From Comamonadaceae bacterium (GTDB lineage Bacteria > Pseudomonadota > Gammaproteobacteria > Burkholderiales > Burkholderiaceae_C): DNA of 14,210 nucleotides. The DNA lies in contig CANGZO010000028.1 in the NCBI GenBank assembly GCA_947458305.1, forward strand, positions 1 through 14,210, in the 5' to 3' direction. Every line of letters starts with the position of its first letter. Positions within the stretch are counted from its first letter, which is position 1. This document shows positions 1 to 6,243 of the stretch, in pieces. Both the position numbers and the translations under genes were made by a program. Below the pieces are notes generated by a model. That model had not been told where the DNA came from and made no database searches. It saw nothing but the letters and a program-made list of their open reading frames with translations.

Positions 1-102
1 GACCTCGAGATCACCTACACCCCTGAATTCACCAACATCGTGCACGAGCTGCGCGGCCACATCGGTGCCATGCGCAAGACCGGTGCAGCCATCAACCAAT
101 GA
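1..102 (+). CDS. C-terminal end of a probable ABC transporter substrate-binding protein (partial)
   Basis: An open frame enters from the left edge and ends at TGA 100-102, giving the last 33 residues of a protein. The tail contains TPEFTNIVHELRGHIGAMRK. A 13-base gap with a GGGAG ribosome site separates it from the ABC permease, so the two are almost certainly co-transcribed. Substrate-binding proteins of the NitT/TauT (NMT1/THI5-like) family commonly sit directly before their permease, and a helical, mildly basic tail fits that family. The visible part has no diagnostic motif, so the call rests mainly on position. An ATPase subunit is possible but less likely, since no Walker or signature motif is visible. 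The ATP-binding gene is not immediately downstream and would have to lie upstream of the window. Confidence 0.5.
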   Translation, partial: DLEITYTPEFTNIVHELRGHIGAMRKTGAAINQ

Positions 103-115
103 TCGGGAGCCCCTC

Positions 116-883
116 ATGAACAAAAAATCCCTCGAAAGCTGGTCACCCTGGATCTTGCTGGTGCTGAGCATCCTGATTTGGGAGGGCCTGTGCCGCGCCT
201 TCAACGTGTCGGAATTCGTGTTCCCCAGCCCCTCGCGCATCGCACAACAAACCATCGAATACCGCGACGTGATCGCGGGCCACGCCTGGCGCACCTTTTG
301 GGTGACCATGGTCGGCTTTGGCATCGCCATCGTGGTGGGCGTGTTGCTCGGTTTCATCATCGGCAGCTCACGCTTGGCCTATGCCGCCGTGTACCCGCTC
401 ATGACCGCCTTCAACGCGCTGCCCAAAGCGGCCTTTGTTCCGATCTTGGTGGTGTGGTTCGGCATCGGCATCGGCCCCGCCATCCTCACGGCTTTCCTCA
501 TCAGCTTCTTCCCGATCATGGTGAACATCGCCACCGGTTTGGCCACGCTGGAGCCTGAGCTGGAAGACGTGCTGCGTGTGCTGGGCGCCAAGCGCTGGGA
601 CGTGCTGATCAAAGTCGGGCTGCCCCGCTCCATGCCTTACTTTTATGGCTCGCTCAAAGTCGCGATCACCTTGGCCTTTGTGGGCACCACCGTGTCCGAG
701 ATGACGGCGTCCAACGAAGGCATTGGCTACTTGCTGATCTCGGCCGGTTCGGCCATGCAAATGGGCTTGGCGTTCTCAGGTTTGGTGGTGGTGGGTGCGA
801 TGGCCATGGCCATGTACGAACTGTTCAGCGCCATCGAAAAACGCACCACCGGCTGGGCACACCGCGGCTCGCAAGGCGAGTAA
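116..883 (+). CDS. ABC transporter permease, NitT/TauT (nitrate/sulfonate/taurine) type
   Basis: This 255-residue inner-membrane protein is the usual length for SsuC/TauC/NrtB-like permeases. Hydrophobic segments lie near residues 12-28, 60-82, 88-115, 118-140, 180-195 and 215-238. The cytoplasmic EAA-type loop that docks the ATPase is seen at about 148-170 (LEDVLRVLGAKRWDVL). The start at ATG 116 is preferred because GGGAG (105-109) sits 6 bases upstream; an ATG further upstream would overlap the previous gene. The neighbouring substrate-binding tail and ureD, which begins 10 bases after the stop, suggest one operon. Members of this family import small organic nitrogen or sulfur compounds or thiamine precursors. 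The link to ureD hints at urea or a compound that yields urea, but the sequence does not fix the substrate. The standard urea importer UrtABCDE is a different (branched-chain amino acid type) family. Confidence 0.88.
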   Translation: MNKKSLESWSPWILLVLSILIWEGLCRAFNVSEFVFPSPSRIAQQTIEYRDVIAGHAWRTFWVTMVGFGIAIVVGVLLGFIIGSSRLAYAAVYPLMTAFNALPKAAFVPILVVWFGIGIGPAILTAFLISFFPIMVNIATGLATLEPELEDVLRVLGAKRWDVLIKVGLPRSMPYFYGSLKVAITLAFVGTTVSEMTASNEGIGYLLISAGSAMQMGLAFSGLVVVGAMAMAMYELFSAIEKRTTGWAHRGSQGE

Positions 884-893
884 GGTGGATGGG

Positions 894-1769
894 GTGAGCC
901 AGGTCAGTGAGGTGCGTGCAGCAGACGCATCCGGACGCTCGACCTGGCACGCCAGCCTACAGCTCGACTACACGCTGGAGTCCAACCGCAGCGTCGCACG
1001 CTACCTGCACCAGGGCCCGCTGCGCATCTTGCAAAGTCTCTACCCCGAAGGCGATGCGGTCTGCCACAACGTGCTGGTGCACCCGCCCAGTGGCCTGGTG
1101 GGTGGCGACACCCTCGACATACAAGTCACTGTCGCAACAGGCGCGCATGGCCTGGTGACCACGCCAGGGGCCACGCGCTTTTACCGGTCTGAAGCCGGGC
1201 TGGCCAAACAACAGGTGCATGCGCGTGTCGAGTCTGGCGCTCGCTTGGAATGGCTGCCTTTGGAAGCCATTGCCTACAACCAATGCGATGCGCTCAACCG
1301 CGCCGTGTTTGACCTGGCCCCCGGCGCAGAAATGATGGCCTGGGACCTCACCGCGTTTGGACTGCCTGCAGCCGACTTGCCCTATGTGCAAGGCAGGTTT
1401 CGCCAACACCTGGAAATCCCCGGCGTGTGGCTCGAACGCGGCACACTCAACGCCGACGACACCCGCCTGATGGACAGCCCGCTGGGCCTGGCAGGCCAGC
1501 GCTGCATGGCCACGTTGGTGTTTGCATCGGGCAGCGCCATGGCCGATGAGCGCATCGAACGGGCTCTGGCCTGTGCCCGCGATTTGCTCGAAGCCTCTGA
1601 ACTGCGCCTGACCGCAGGGGCCACCTCACCACACCAACAAGTCATCGTGCTGCGGGTGCTGGCACCGGTGACCGAGCCTGCCATGCAATTGCTGCGGCGG
1701 GTGTGGGCTGCGTGGCGTCAAGAGATGTGGGGATTGCAGGGCACGTACCCACGGCTCTGGCATGTCTAA
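894..1769 (+). CDS. ureD: Urease accessory protein UreD (UreH)
   Basis: UreD is the scaffold that binds apo-urease and recruits UreF and UreG for delivery of nickel and CO2 to the active site. The protein (291 residues from GTG 894) carries family features: an N-terminal WHASLQLDY strand, RSVARYLHQGPLRILQSLYPEG, VHPPSGLVGGDTL near residues 60-75, TTPGATRFYRS near 95-105, and LEWLPLEAIAYNQC. The length matches the usual 270-290. I chose GTG 894 because AAGG at 882-885 lies 8 bases upstream. GTG 885 is the alternative, and the much longer frame from 795 would overlap the permease heavily. The gene sits 10 bases after the permease, so it should be expressed with the transporter. It is oddly separated from ureA by about 4.5 kb. 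A 6-bp inverted repeat (GAGTTT 1775-1780, AAACTC 1790-1795) follows the stop but has no T-tract. Confidence 0.93.
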   Translation: MSQVSEVRAADASGRSTWHASLQLDYTLESNRSVARYLHQGPLRILQSLYPEGDAVCHNVLVHPPSGLVGGDTLDIQVTVATGAHGLVTTPGATRFYRSEAGLAKQQVHARVESGARLEWLPLEAIAYNQCDALNRAVFDLAPGAEMMAWDLTAFGLPAADLPYVQGRFRQHLEIPGVWLERGTLNADDTRLMDSPLGLAGQRCMATLVFASGSAMADERIERALACARDLLEASELRLTAGATSPHQQVIVLRVLAPVTEPAMQLLRRVWAAWRQEMWGLQGTYPRLWHV

Positions 1770-1919
1770 ACCCTGAGTTTCTTACACCCAAACTCCATTG
1801 CATGAATCTTTGAGCTGGGCACAGGCGCACGACGCCAAGCCTTGTTCAATCCGAGAGTGATCTGGATCACGGTGAAGCGCTGAGCCTCGTGGTCAGATGC
1901 GGATGATGTTTGTTTTGTC

Positions 1920-3146
1920 ATGAACACCTCCGCGCATTGGATCGGTTTGCTGACCGCCTTGGGGGTGGGCTTGCTGATCGGTGTGGTGCGCGAGCGCCGA
2001 TACGCGCCAGAGATGACCAAGGCCGGCACGCGAACGCACACGCTGGTGGCGATGCTCGGTTATGTGAGCTGGAGTTTGGGCACTTGGCCATTTGTGGCCA
2101 CGGTCTTGGTGGTCGGCGCACTGGTGATCGGTGGTTATCAGGCCACTGCCCGAACCAATCCCGACCAGACGGGCGAGGTGGCTTTGTTGACGACACTGTT
2201 GTTGTCAGCGCTGGCGCAACACAACCCGAGCTTGTCTGCGGCTCTCGGTGTGTTGGCCGCCGCACTGCTGCACGCCAAACAAGCTTCGCAGCACATCAGC
2301 CGTGTTCTGATCACCGATCAAGAATTGCAGGACGCCCTCATCTTGGCTGCCGCAGCACTGGTCGTGATGCCGTTGCTGTCAGACCAAGCGATAGACCCCT
2401 GGGGTGTGCTGCAACCCATCACACTGTGGCGCATCGTGGTGCTGGTCATGGCGGTAGGCATGCTGGGGCATGTCGCGCAGCGGGCGCTGGGGGGTCGTTG
2501 GGGTATGCCACTGGCGGCCTTCTTTTCGGGTTTTGTGTCCTCCACTGCCGTGGTCGTCAGCACGGGTCAGCGCGTGCGGGCAGGACACAGTGATGCACTG
2601 CCCGCAGCGGCTTGTGCCCTGCTGGCCAATCTGGCGTCGTTGACGCTCTTTGCCGGGGTGCTGGGGGCCGCCTCACCGCCCCTGCTGGTGGCCATGCGCT
2701 GGCCACTGGTGTTGGCGGGCCTGGGCTTGCTGCTGGTGGTGGTACTCGCCTTGCGGCGCATCGAAGGGGATGGTGCCAAGACCCCCACAGGGCGGGCCTT
2801 CAAGCTCACCCATGCCATGGGCATGGCCAGCATCATTGCCTTGATGTCCTTGCTCGCCGCCTGGCTGCAACATGTTTTTGGCGATGTGGGCGTGCTGGTG
2901 GCTGCGCTGTGCGTGGCTTGGGTAGAAGTGCATGCTGCTGCTGCCAGCATTGCGCAACTGATTCAATCAGGCGGCATGACGCCCGAGTGGGCGCATTGGG
3001 CACTGGTGGCCATTCTGGCCTCCAGCGCAGTGGCCAAAACCGCCTTGGCGATGGCCAGCGGTGGGATTCGCTACGGCCTGACCGTAGGACTGGGATTCGT
3101 GGCCATGGTGGCGGGTGGCGCGGTGGGTGTGTTGTGGTTCGTCTGA
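1920..3146 (+). CDS. MgtC/SapB and DUF4010 domain membrane protein
   Basis: This 408-residue polytopic membrane protein has the MgtC-type N-terminus, with GVGLLIGVVRERR at residues 15-27 and AGTRTHTLVAMLG at 35-47. After that comes a long hydrophobic C-terminal half typical of DUF4010 (PLAAFFSGFVSSTAVV near 200-215; LLANLASLTLFAGVL near 238-252; ending in a glycine-rich helix). About a dozen membrane segments are visible. MgtC relatives affect magnesium homeostasis and membrane energetics, but the role of the MgtC-DUF4010 fusion is not established. Transport or regulation of a divalent ion is only a guess. ATG 1920 has no good Shine-Dalgarno sequence. The 150 bases upstream (1770-1919) hold no promoter I would defend. 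The gene lies between ureD and the vapBC promoter and shows no obvious tie to urease. Confidence 0.85.
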   Translation: MNTSAHWIGLLTALGVGLLIGVVRERRYAPEMTKAGTRTHTLVAMLGYVSWSLGTWPFVATVLVVGALVIGGYQATARTNPDQTGEVALLTTLLLSALAQHNPSLSAALGVLAAALLHAKQASQHISRVLITDQELQDALILAAAALVVMPLLSDQAIDPWGVLQPITLWRIVVLVMAVGMLGHVAQRALGGRWGMPLAAFFSGFVSSTAVVVSTGQRVRAGHSDALPAAACALLANLASLTLFAGVLGAASPPLLVAMRWPLVLAGLGLLLVVVLALRRIEGDGAKTPTGRAFKLTHAMGMASIIALMSLLAAWLQHVFGDVGVLVAALCVAWVEVHAAAASIAQLIQSGGMTPEWAHWALVAILASSAVAKTALAMASGGIRYGLTVGLGFVAMVAGGAVGVLWFV

Positions 3147-3198
3147 AGCTCGCAAAGGGAGTGCTGTGGCGGAAGCGAAATCTCTGTAAACCGCCCAA

Positions 3199-3227
3199 TT
3201 GACTGCGGTTGAGGCGCTATATACAAT
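3199..3227 (+). promoter_or_regulatory. Sigma70-type promoter of vapBC
   Basis: TTGACT (3199-3204) and TACAAT (3222-3227) match the -35 and -10 consensus at five of six positions each, separated by exactly 17 bases. Transcription would begin near 3234, just before the vapB ribosome site. It is one of the best sigma70 matches in the window. Confidence 0.7.
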
Positions 3228-3237
3228 CGCCATATAC
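3219..3237 (+). promoter_or_regulatory. Possible VapB operator: ATATAC direct repeat
   Basis: ATATAC occurs at 3219-3224 and 3232-3237, 13 bases apart start to start, overlapping the -10 and the expected transcription start. VapB/VapBC complexes usually repress their own promoter by binding repeats here. The repeat is seen; its operator role is inferred. Confidence 0.35.
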
Positions 3238-3256
3238 TTTTCCTTGGGGGGTCATC

Positions 3257-3490
3257 ATGTCCATCGGCACTGTTTTCGTCAACAACCGTACCCAGGCCGT
3301 TCGTCTGCCTTTGGACGTGCGTCTACCCGAGGGTGTACAAAAGGTTGAGATACGCGTCAAAGGCAACGAGCGAGTCATCTCCCCCCTGGGTCAAACCTGG
3401 GACAGCTTCTTTCTGGGTGGCCCCACCGTGAGCGACGATTTCCTGCCCGAGCGAGCTACCCAACACCAGCCGGAGCGGGAGGCGCTCTGA
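3257..3490 (+). CDS. vapB: Type II antitoxin VapB (VagC/AbrB-like)
   Basis: This 77-residue protein resembles SpoVT-AbrB fold antitoxins of the VapB/VagC group: an N-terminal beta-strand with NNRTQAVRLPLDVRLPEGV at residues 9-27, then KVEIRVKGNERVISP, with an acidic toxin-binding tail (WDSFFLGG, then SDDFLPER). The N-terminal part binds DNA as a dimer and the tail wraps around the VapC toxin. ATG 3257 is chosen because a G-rich ribosome site (GGGGGG, 3246-3251) ends 5 bases before it; a longer frame from 3209 lacks one. The stop overlaps the vapC start by one base (TGATG), the usual coupled arrangement. The pair is likely repressed by its own complex at the promoter just upstream. Confidence 0.88.
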   Translation: MSIGTVFVNNRTQAVRLPLDVRLPEGVQKVEIRVKGNERVISPLGQTWDSFFLGGPTVSDDFLPERATQHQPEREAL

Positions 3491-3900
3491 TGCTGCGTTA
3501 CCTGCTGGACACCAACATCGTCATCTACGTGTTGAAGCGGCGACCTGTCGAGGTGCTTTCCACTTTCAACGCCAACGCCAGCCGCATGGCCATTTCCTCC
3601 ATCACCCTCGCCGAACTCTTGCACGGTGCGGAGAAAAGCAGCCGCGTGAGCGAGAACTTGGCCGCTGTCGAAGATTTTTGCAGTCGCCTGCAAGTTCTGC
3701 CCTATGGCCCCAAGGCCGCGCAGCATTACGGCGCCATTCGCGCTGCCTTGGAAAAACTCGGCCTGCCTATCGGTGTGAACGACATGCACATTGCAGCGCA
3801 CGCTCGCAGCGAAGGCTTGGTGCTGGTGACGAACAACATGGGGGAGTTCGCACGGGTGCCTGCGCTGGAAGCAGAGAACTGGGTCAACGCATCGCAGTAA
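3490..3900 (+). CDS. vapC: Type II toxin VapC, PIN-domain ribonuclease
   Basis: This 136-residue PIN-domain protein has the normal VapC length. The acidic metal-binding residues can be placed: D7 in LLDTNI, E42 in LAELLHG, D98 in GVNDMHIAAHAR, and the fourth position as N116 in VTNNMGEF. Asn at the fourth site is common in this subgroup (VTNN.EF), so activity is expected. VapC toxins cleave tRNA or rRNA when freed from VapB by Lon or Clp proteolysis; the target here cannot be read. Translation is coupled to vapB through the one-base overlap. The pair looks intact. Toxin-antitoxin modules are often carried on mobile or variable segments, which fits the patchwork of remnants that follows. No transposase or integrase is visible nearby. 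Confidence 0.92.
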   Translation: MLRYLLDTNIVIYVLKRRPVEVLSTFNANASRMAISSITLAELLHGAEKSSRVSENLAAVEDFCSRLQVLPYGPKAAQHYGAIRAALEKLGLPIGVNDMHIAAHARSEGLVLVTNNMGEFARVPALEAENWVNASQ

Positions 3901-4101
3901 TTGACGAGTTGTCGTGCATCAGTCGCACACAAGCGGTGACTGCCACGCCAAGTTTGTCGCGATCGTTGCGGTGCGCCAGCAGCGGACCTTTGACGTGTTT
4001 GACACGCTGACAGCTTTAGGCTGACTACGGCCATTTGTAGAGCTTCAATGCAATCCTGAAATCGAGTCAGTTTTCTGTGCGACTTTGCCGTTCGGCGATC
4101 A
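3901..4101. other. Intergenic stretch without a recognisable gene
   Basis: About 200 bases between vapC and the acetyltransferase remnant. A 43-codon minus-strand frame from about 4020 to 3890 contains a protein-like stretch (GPLLAHRNDRDKLGVAV), but it has no start or ribosome site and I do not recognise it. It may be another gene fossil. A small hairpin (CGTGT-TTG-ACACG) lies near 3992. I see no convincing terminator after vapC. Confidence 0.3.
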
Positions 4102-4260
4102 TTAGACCGAAGCGTTTTGCGTTGCATTTCTAACAATGATGCTAACGGGTTCGCCATCCACCATGGACTGTTCCACTTCGTGCCACTCAAACCGTTCGTA
4201 CAGTTTTTGTTGATCCGGGGTGTAGAGGTTGCAAGTTTGTAAAAAATCAAACGGCTCATG
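4102..4260 (-). pseudogene. C-terminal remnant of a GNAT-family N-acetyltransferase
   Basis: Read on the minus strand from 4260 down to TAA at 4104-4102, the frame gives 52 residues containing NLYTPDQQKLYERF, then WHEVEQSMVDGEPVSIIVR and a short tail. This is the typical C-terminal part of GNAT acetyltransferases, where a Tyr-containing helix (LYER.GW) is followed by a strand and the last strand ends in MVR or IVR. An in-frame TAG lies just upstream (rightward) of the frame, and the N-terminal half with the acetyl-CoA loop (Q/RxxGxG/A) is missing. The gene is therefore truncated. The normal LYERxGW glycine is replaced by Glu (ERFEWHE). The family call comes from motif recognition only. Confidence 0.5.
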
Positions 4261-4332
4261 CTAACAAGCCTATACATTGGCAGAACACATGACCAAGCAG
4301 TTGCAAAAAACGGCAAAGCCCTGGGGGGCCCT

Positions 4333-4575
4333 TCAGTTCTTCGTCCATCGCAGAGCCAAACTCAGTTGGTCAATCAGCCCAGCCCAATCTGCATCCATAG
4401 AAATTTGCTCCTTCAGAAAATGACCTTGACTTGGATTCCAGAATGATGCGTCCTCCAATCGGGTCGAAGGATGGAGTGGGCGATGTTTTTTCAAAAACAA
4501 CTCTATGGCCTCATGGTTGCTCGGAAGTCCAAGCTGCTTGAAAAGTTCAGAGAATGAGTGAGTGGTTTCGTCCAT
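4333..4575 (-). CDS. DUF2789 domain protein
   Basis: This 80-residue soluble protein matches the DUF2789 pattern along its whole length: MDETTHSFSELFKQLGLP at the start, IELFLKKHRPL near 24-34, DASFWNPSQGHFLKEQI near 42-58 and DADWAGLIDQLSLALR at the end. DUF2789 proteins are small, found mainly in beta- and gammaproteobacteria, and have no established function. The start at ATG 4575-4573 is the natural family start. The ribosome site is weak (GAAG only 3 bases upstream). An open frame with a protein-like sequence (4587-4772) ends 11 bases before this start, so the gene may be downstream in a small minus-strand unit. The acetyltransferase remnant lies downstream on the same strand. Confidence 0.8.
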   Translation of the reverse strand: MDETTHSFSELFKQLGLPSNHEAIELFLKKHRPLHPSTRLEDASFWNPSQGHFLKEQISMDADWAGLIDQLSLALRWTKN

Positions 4576-4586
4576 GACTTCAAAAG

Positions 4587-4721
4587 TTATTGCGTCAAGA
4601 GCAGATACAAAGCCGCGAACCCGACGGGTGGTTTTGGTTGAAAAGGAATGACAAACAAGTTATCTGAAAGCCCAGTTTGGATGCGTTTCATCTGATTGAC
4701 CTCCGCCTGCAAACGAGACAT
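4587..4721 (-). CDS. Small ORF of unknown function upstream of the DUF2789 gene
   Basis: A minus-strand frame with ATG at 4721-4719 and TAA at 4589-4587 encodes 44 residues beginning MSRLQAEVNQMKRIQTGL and ending in a hydrophobic stretch (VGFAALYLLL). The frame stays open upstream to 4772, adding 17 residues (including QVVWISQSNN) but no ATG. There is no clear ribosome site. The composition is protein-like: an amphipathic start, a central FVIPFQPKPP, then a hydrophobic end. The 11-base spacing to the DUF2789 start suggests either a short co-transcribed gene or the tail of a truncated larger gene. I recognise no family. Confidence 0.3.
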   Translation of the reverse strand: MSRLQAEVNQMKRIQTGLSDNLFVIPFQPKPPVGFAALYLLLTQ

Positions 4722-4772
4722 CAGATGTGTGTTGTTTGACTGGCTGATCCACACAACTTGACCATCAGCGTC

Positions 4773-4870
4773 TCAATTTACAGGCTGGCTTTATGTTCTA
4801 TTTGTGCCATGTCAATAGATGGGTATCTGCTTCACTCTTTTAGGGTGCCAGAGTGAAGGGGCTCACAGAC
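4773..4870. other. Regulatory gap upstream of the thioredoxin gene, with an 8-bp inverted repeat
   Basis: This AT-richer gap is divergent between the minus-strand small ORF and the thioredoxin-CcdA pair. CTTCACTC (4830-4837) and GAGTGAAG (4851-4858) form a perfect 8-bp inverted repeat around a 13-base spacer. Its right arm overlaps the AAGGGG ribosome site (4856-4861) of the 12-codon leader. It could be an operator or an RNA hairpin that hides the ribosome site. I cannot place a confident promoter here. Confidence 0.4.
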
Positions 4871-4909
4871 ATGAACGCAAGAGAGATTGAATCTGCACAC
4901 CATGCATGA
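4871..4909 (+). CDS. Possible 12-codon leader peptide
   Basis: ATG 4871 through TGA 4907-4909 encodes MNAREIESAHHA. It has a better ribosome site than the gene it precedes (AAGGGG at 4856-4861, 9 bases upstream) and ends 19 bases before the thioredoxin start. It could be a translated leader or simply chance. There is no run of one amino acid that would point to attenuation. Confidence 0.2.
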   Translation: MNAREIESAHHA

Positions 4910-4928
4910 GGAATCTAAAGGCTGTGTC

Positions 4929-5315
4929 ATGAAGTGGGCATTCATCAAAAATTCTTTTGCAGCAGTTCTCTTCCTGGTGTCGATACCGACTTTGGCCATG
5001 GACATTGAACCGTACAGCCCGGAAAACTTGTTGAAAAGACAGAAAGCCGGGGAGGTGGTCTCGCTTTCCTTTTTTGCGAAATGGTGTTCAACCTGCCTGA
5101 TGCAGGAAAAGGTATTTCACAGCTTCAAGGGAGATGCCACTGTGCCGGGCACTTTGCTGGTGGTGGACTATGACCAGTCTCGTCAAATCATGAAAAAACT
5201 GCGCGTCCATGCGCAGTCCACACTCATTGTTTTCATGGGTTACAAAGAAATACACCGCTCGGGTGGCATCACCGACCCTAGGGTCTTGCGTACTGCCTTG
5301 CAAGCAGCACCGTGA
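4929..5315 (+). CDS. Periplasmic thioredoxin-fold protein with CSTC active site
   Basis: This 128-residue protein has an N-terminal signal peptide (residues 1-23, basic start then a hydrophobic core, cleavage probably after TLA) and a thioredoxin fold with the redox motif WCSTC (C53, C56). The usual cis-proline position before the TLIVF strand appears to be Ser97 (HAQSTLIVF), a change that affects substrate specificity in thioredoxin-fold proteins. ATG 4929 is preferred because AAAGG (4917-4921) sits 7 bases upstream and the signal peptide begins there; TTG 4887 and ATG 4902 lack a ribosome site. The CcdA-like gene starts one base after this stop, so this protein is probably the periplasmic partner that receives electrons from it. 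Its final target (cytochrome c maturation, an oxidised enzyme or a metal-binding protein) is unknown. Confidence 0.85.
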   Translation: MKWAFIKNSFAAVLFLVSIPTLAMDIEPYSPENLLKRQKAGEVVSLSFFAKWCSTCLMQEKVFHSFKGDATVPGTLLVVDYDQSRQIMKKLRVHAQSTLIVFMGYKEIHRSGGITDPRVLRTALQAAP

Positions 5316-5316
5316 G

Positions 5317-6054
5317 ATGCCTGTGTTGACTTTGACGGTTTCTCATTGGGTCCTGAGCTGGCTTGCTGGCAGTTTGAGCACCTTGTCGCCTTGTGTCTTT
5401 CCACTTCTGCCAATGGTTCTGGCAGGTGTGGTGCAAGCCAATCGCTGGGGACCTTTGCTCATGGGCATTGGCATGGCCTTGTCTTTTGCCGGTGTGGGTG
5501 TTTTGCTGGGCACCCTAGGGCCCGTTTTGGGATTCGATACCGCGCATATTCGTCTGTTCGGTGCGGTCTTGCTGATGGTCATGGGTCTGGTGATCTGGTG
5601 GCCGACGCTGAATGAACGATTCACCCAATGGATGACGCCGCTGGCCAGTGGTGCCCATGCCATGTCTGCACATTTGCAAGGCCACACATTGTTGAGCGCC
5701 TTGATGCTGGGCGCTTTGCTGGGCTTGGTGTGGAGTCCTTGCTCAGGTCCTTTGCTTGCTTCGGCTTTGATCCTTGCGGCCAGCGAAAACGGCGGGTGGT
5801 CAGGCGCGGTGGTTCTGGGCTTTTTTGGCTTGGGAGCAGCCACCCCGTTGGTTGTCGTCGCCTACGCATCTCGGCAAGCATTTCAGGCCATGCGACAACG
5901 TGTTCAGGACCATGGAGAACTCGCTAAAAAAATCATGGGCGCTATGATTTTTTTCACAGGCTTGGCGGTCGCATCCAGCGCTGACCAATGGTTGGCTGAA
6001 CATGTTTTGCGTTTATTGCCGGAAGCTTGGTTGCAGACGATCACCTTGTTTTAA
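5317..6054 (+). CDS. CcdA/DsbD-type transmembrane thiol-disulfide transporter
   Basis: This 245-residue inner-membrane protein has about six hydrophobic helices and the two conserved cysteine motifs of the CcdA family: LSPCVFPLLP with C26 in the first helix and VWSPCSGPLL with C142 in the fourth. Such proteins pass electrons from cytoplasmic thioredoxin across the membrane to periplasmic thiol proteins. ATG 5317 is placed one base after the thioredoxin stop and has no separate ribosome site, so translation is likely coupled. A start at 5209 in the same frame would overlap the thioredoxin gene and is not needed. With the thioredoxin it forms a minimal two-gene reducing pathway, unlike full DsbD, where the domains are fused. 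A dedicated role is not shown by the neighbours. Confidence 0.87.
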   Translation: MPVLTLTVSHWVLSWLAGSLSTLSPCVFPLLPMVLAGVVQANRWGPLLMGIGMALSFAGVGVLLGTLGPVLGFDTAHIRLFGAVLLMVMGLVIWWPTLNERFTQWMTPLASGAHAMSAHLQGHTLLSALMLGALLGLVWSPCSGPLLASALILAASENGGWSGAVVLGFFGLGAATPLVVVAYASRQAFQAMRQRVQDHGELAKKIMGAMIFFTGLAVASSADQWLAEHVLRLLPEAWLQTITLF

Positions 6055-6087
6055 ACGGACGATCTGGAGCAGGCACGATGCCAACCT

Positions 6088-6156
6088 CCATTTGAGCAGC
6101 GTAGTCTTGCCCACGCCATTGCGCACCAAAAAACAGCGCTGCCCGACAACCAGCAA
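6088..6156 (-). pseudogene. Fossil fragment of an ABC-type ATPase (Walker A)
   Basis: On the minus strand, after a TGA at 6159-6157, the frame reads LLVVGQRCFLV and then RNGVGKTTLLKW, a complete P-loop in the context typical of ABC ATPases (strand, G-x-N-G-x-G-K-T-T-L-L-K). Homology-like character stops right after the P-loop helix, and neither a signature nor a Walker B motif follows. The frame then runs into the antisense of the CcdA-like gene. The match is short and I rely on motif recognition, but the strand-turn-P-loop-helix order is unlikely by chance. Confidence 0.4.
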
Positions 6157-6227
6157 TCACCGTGCCACCCCTAGGTAGAACCCTGAAAACCGTATTTTTC
6201 CGGGAAATTTTTCGCTCCCCCTATAAA

Positions 6228-6243
6228 GGGCACGCTCTTTGCT
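6228..6243 (+). promoter_or_regulatory. Sigma54-type (-24/-12) promoter of ureA-ureG
   Basis: GGGCACG, four bases, then TTGCT matches the RpoN consensus TGGCACG-N4-TTGCW with one mismatch (G for the first T). The invariant GG (6229-6230) and GC (6241-6242) are exactly 10 bases apart. Transcription would start near 6254, about 35 bases before the ureA ATG. A TATAAA at 6222-6227 overlaps but has no good -35 at 16-18 bases. Confidence 0.6.

Noticed and set aside
1775..1795. Hairpin after ureD as a terminator
   Set aside because: The 6-bp stem has a 9-base loop, low GC and no following T-run.
3726..4316. A 196-codon minus-strand frame over vapC and the following gap
   Set aside because: It overlaps the catalytic end of VapC, and the real remnant in this area (GNAT tail) lies in a different frame.
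6123..6140. A possible NtrC site upstream of the sigma54 promoter
   Set aside because: GCACC and AGCGC do not form the expected dyad with the right spacing.
6222..6227. TATAAA as a sigma70 -10 for ureA
   Set aside because: No reasonable -35 at 16-18 bases upstream; the overlapping sigma54 match is stronger, though dual control cannot be excluded.
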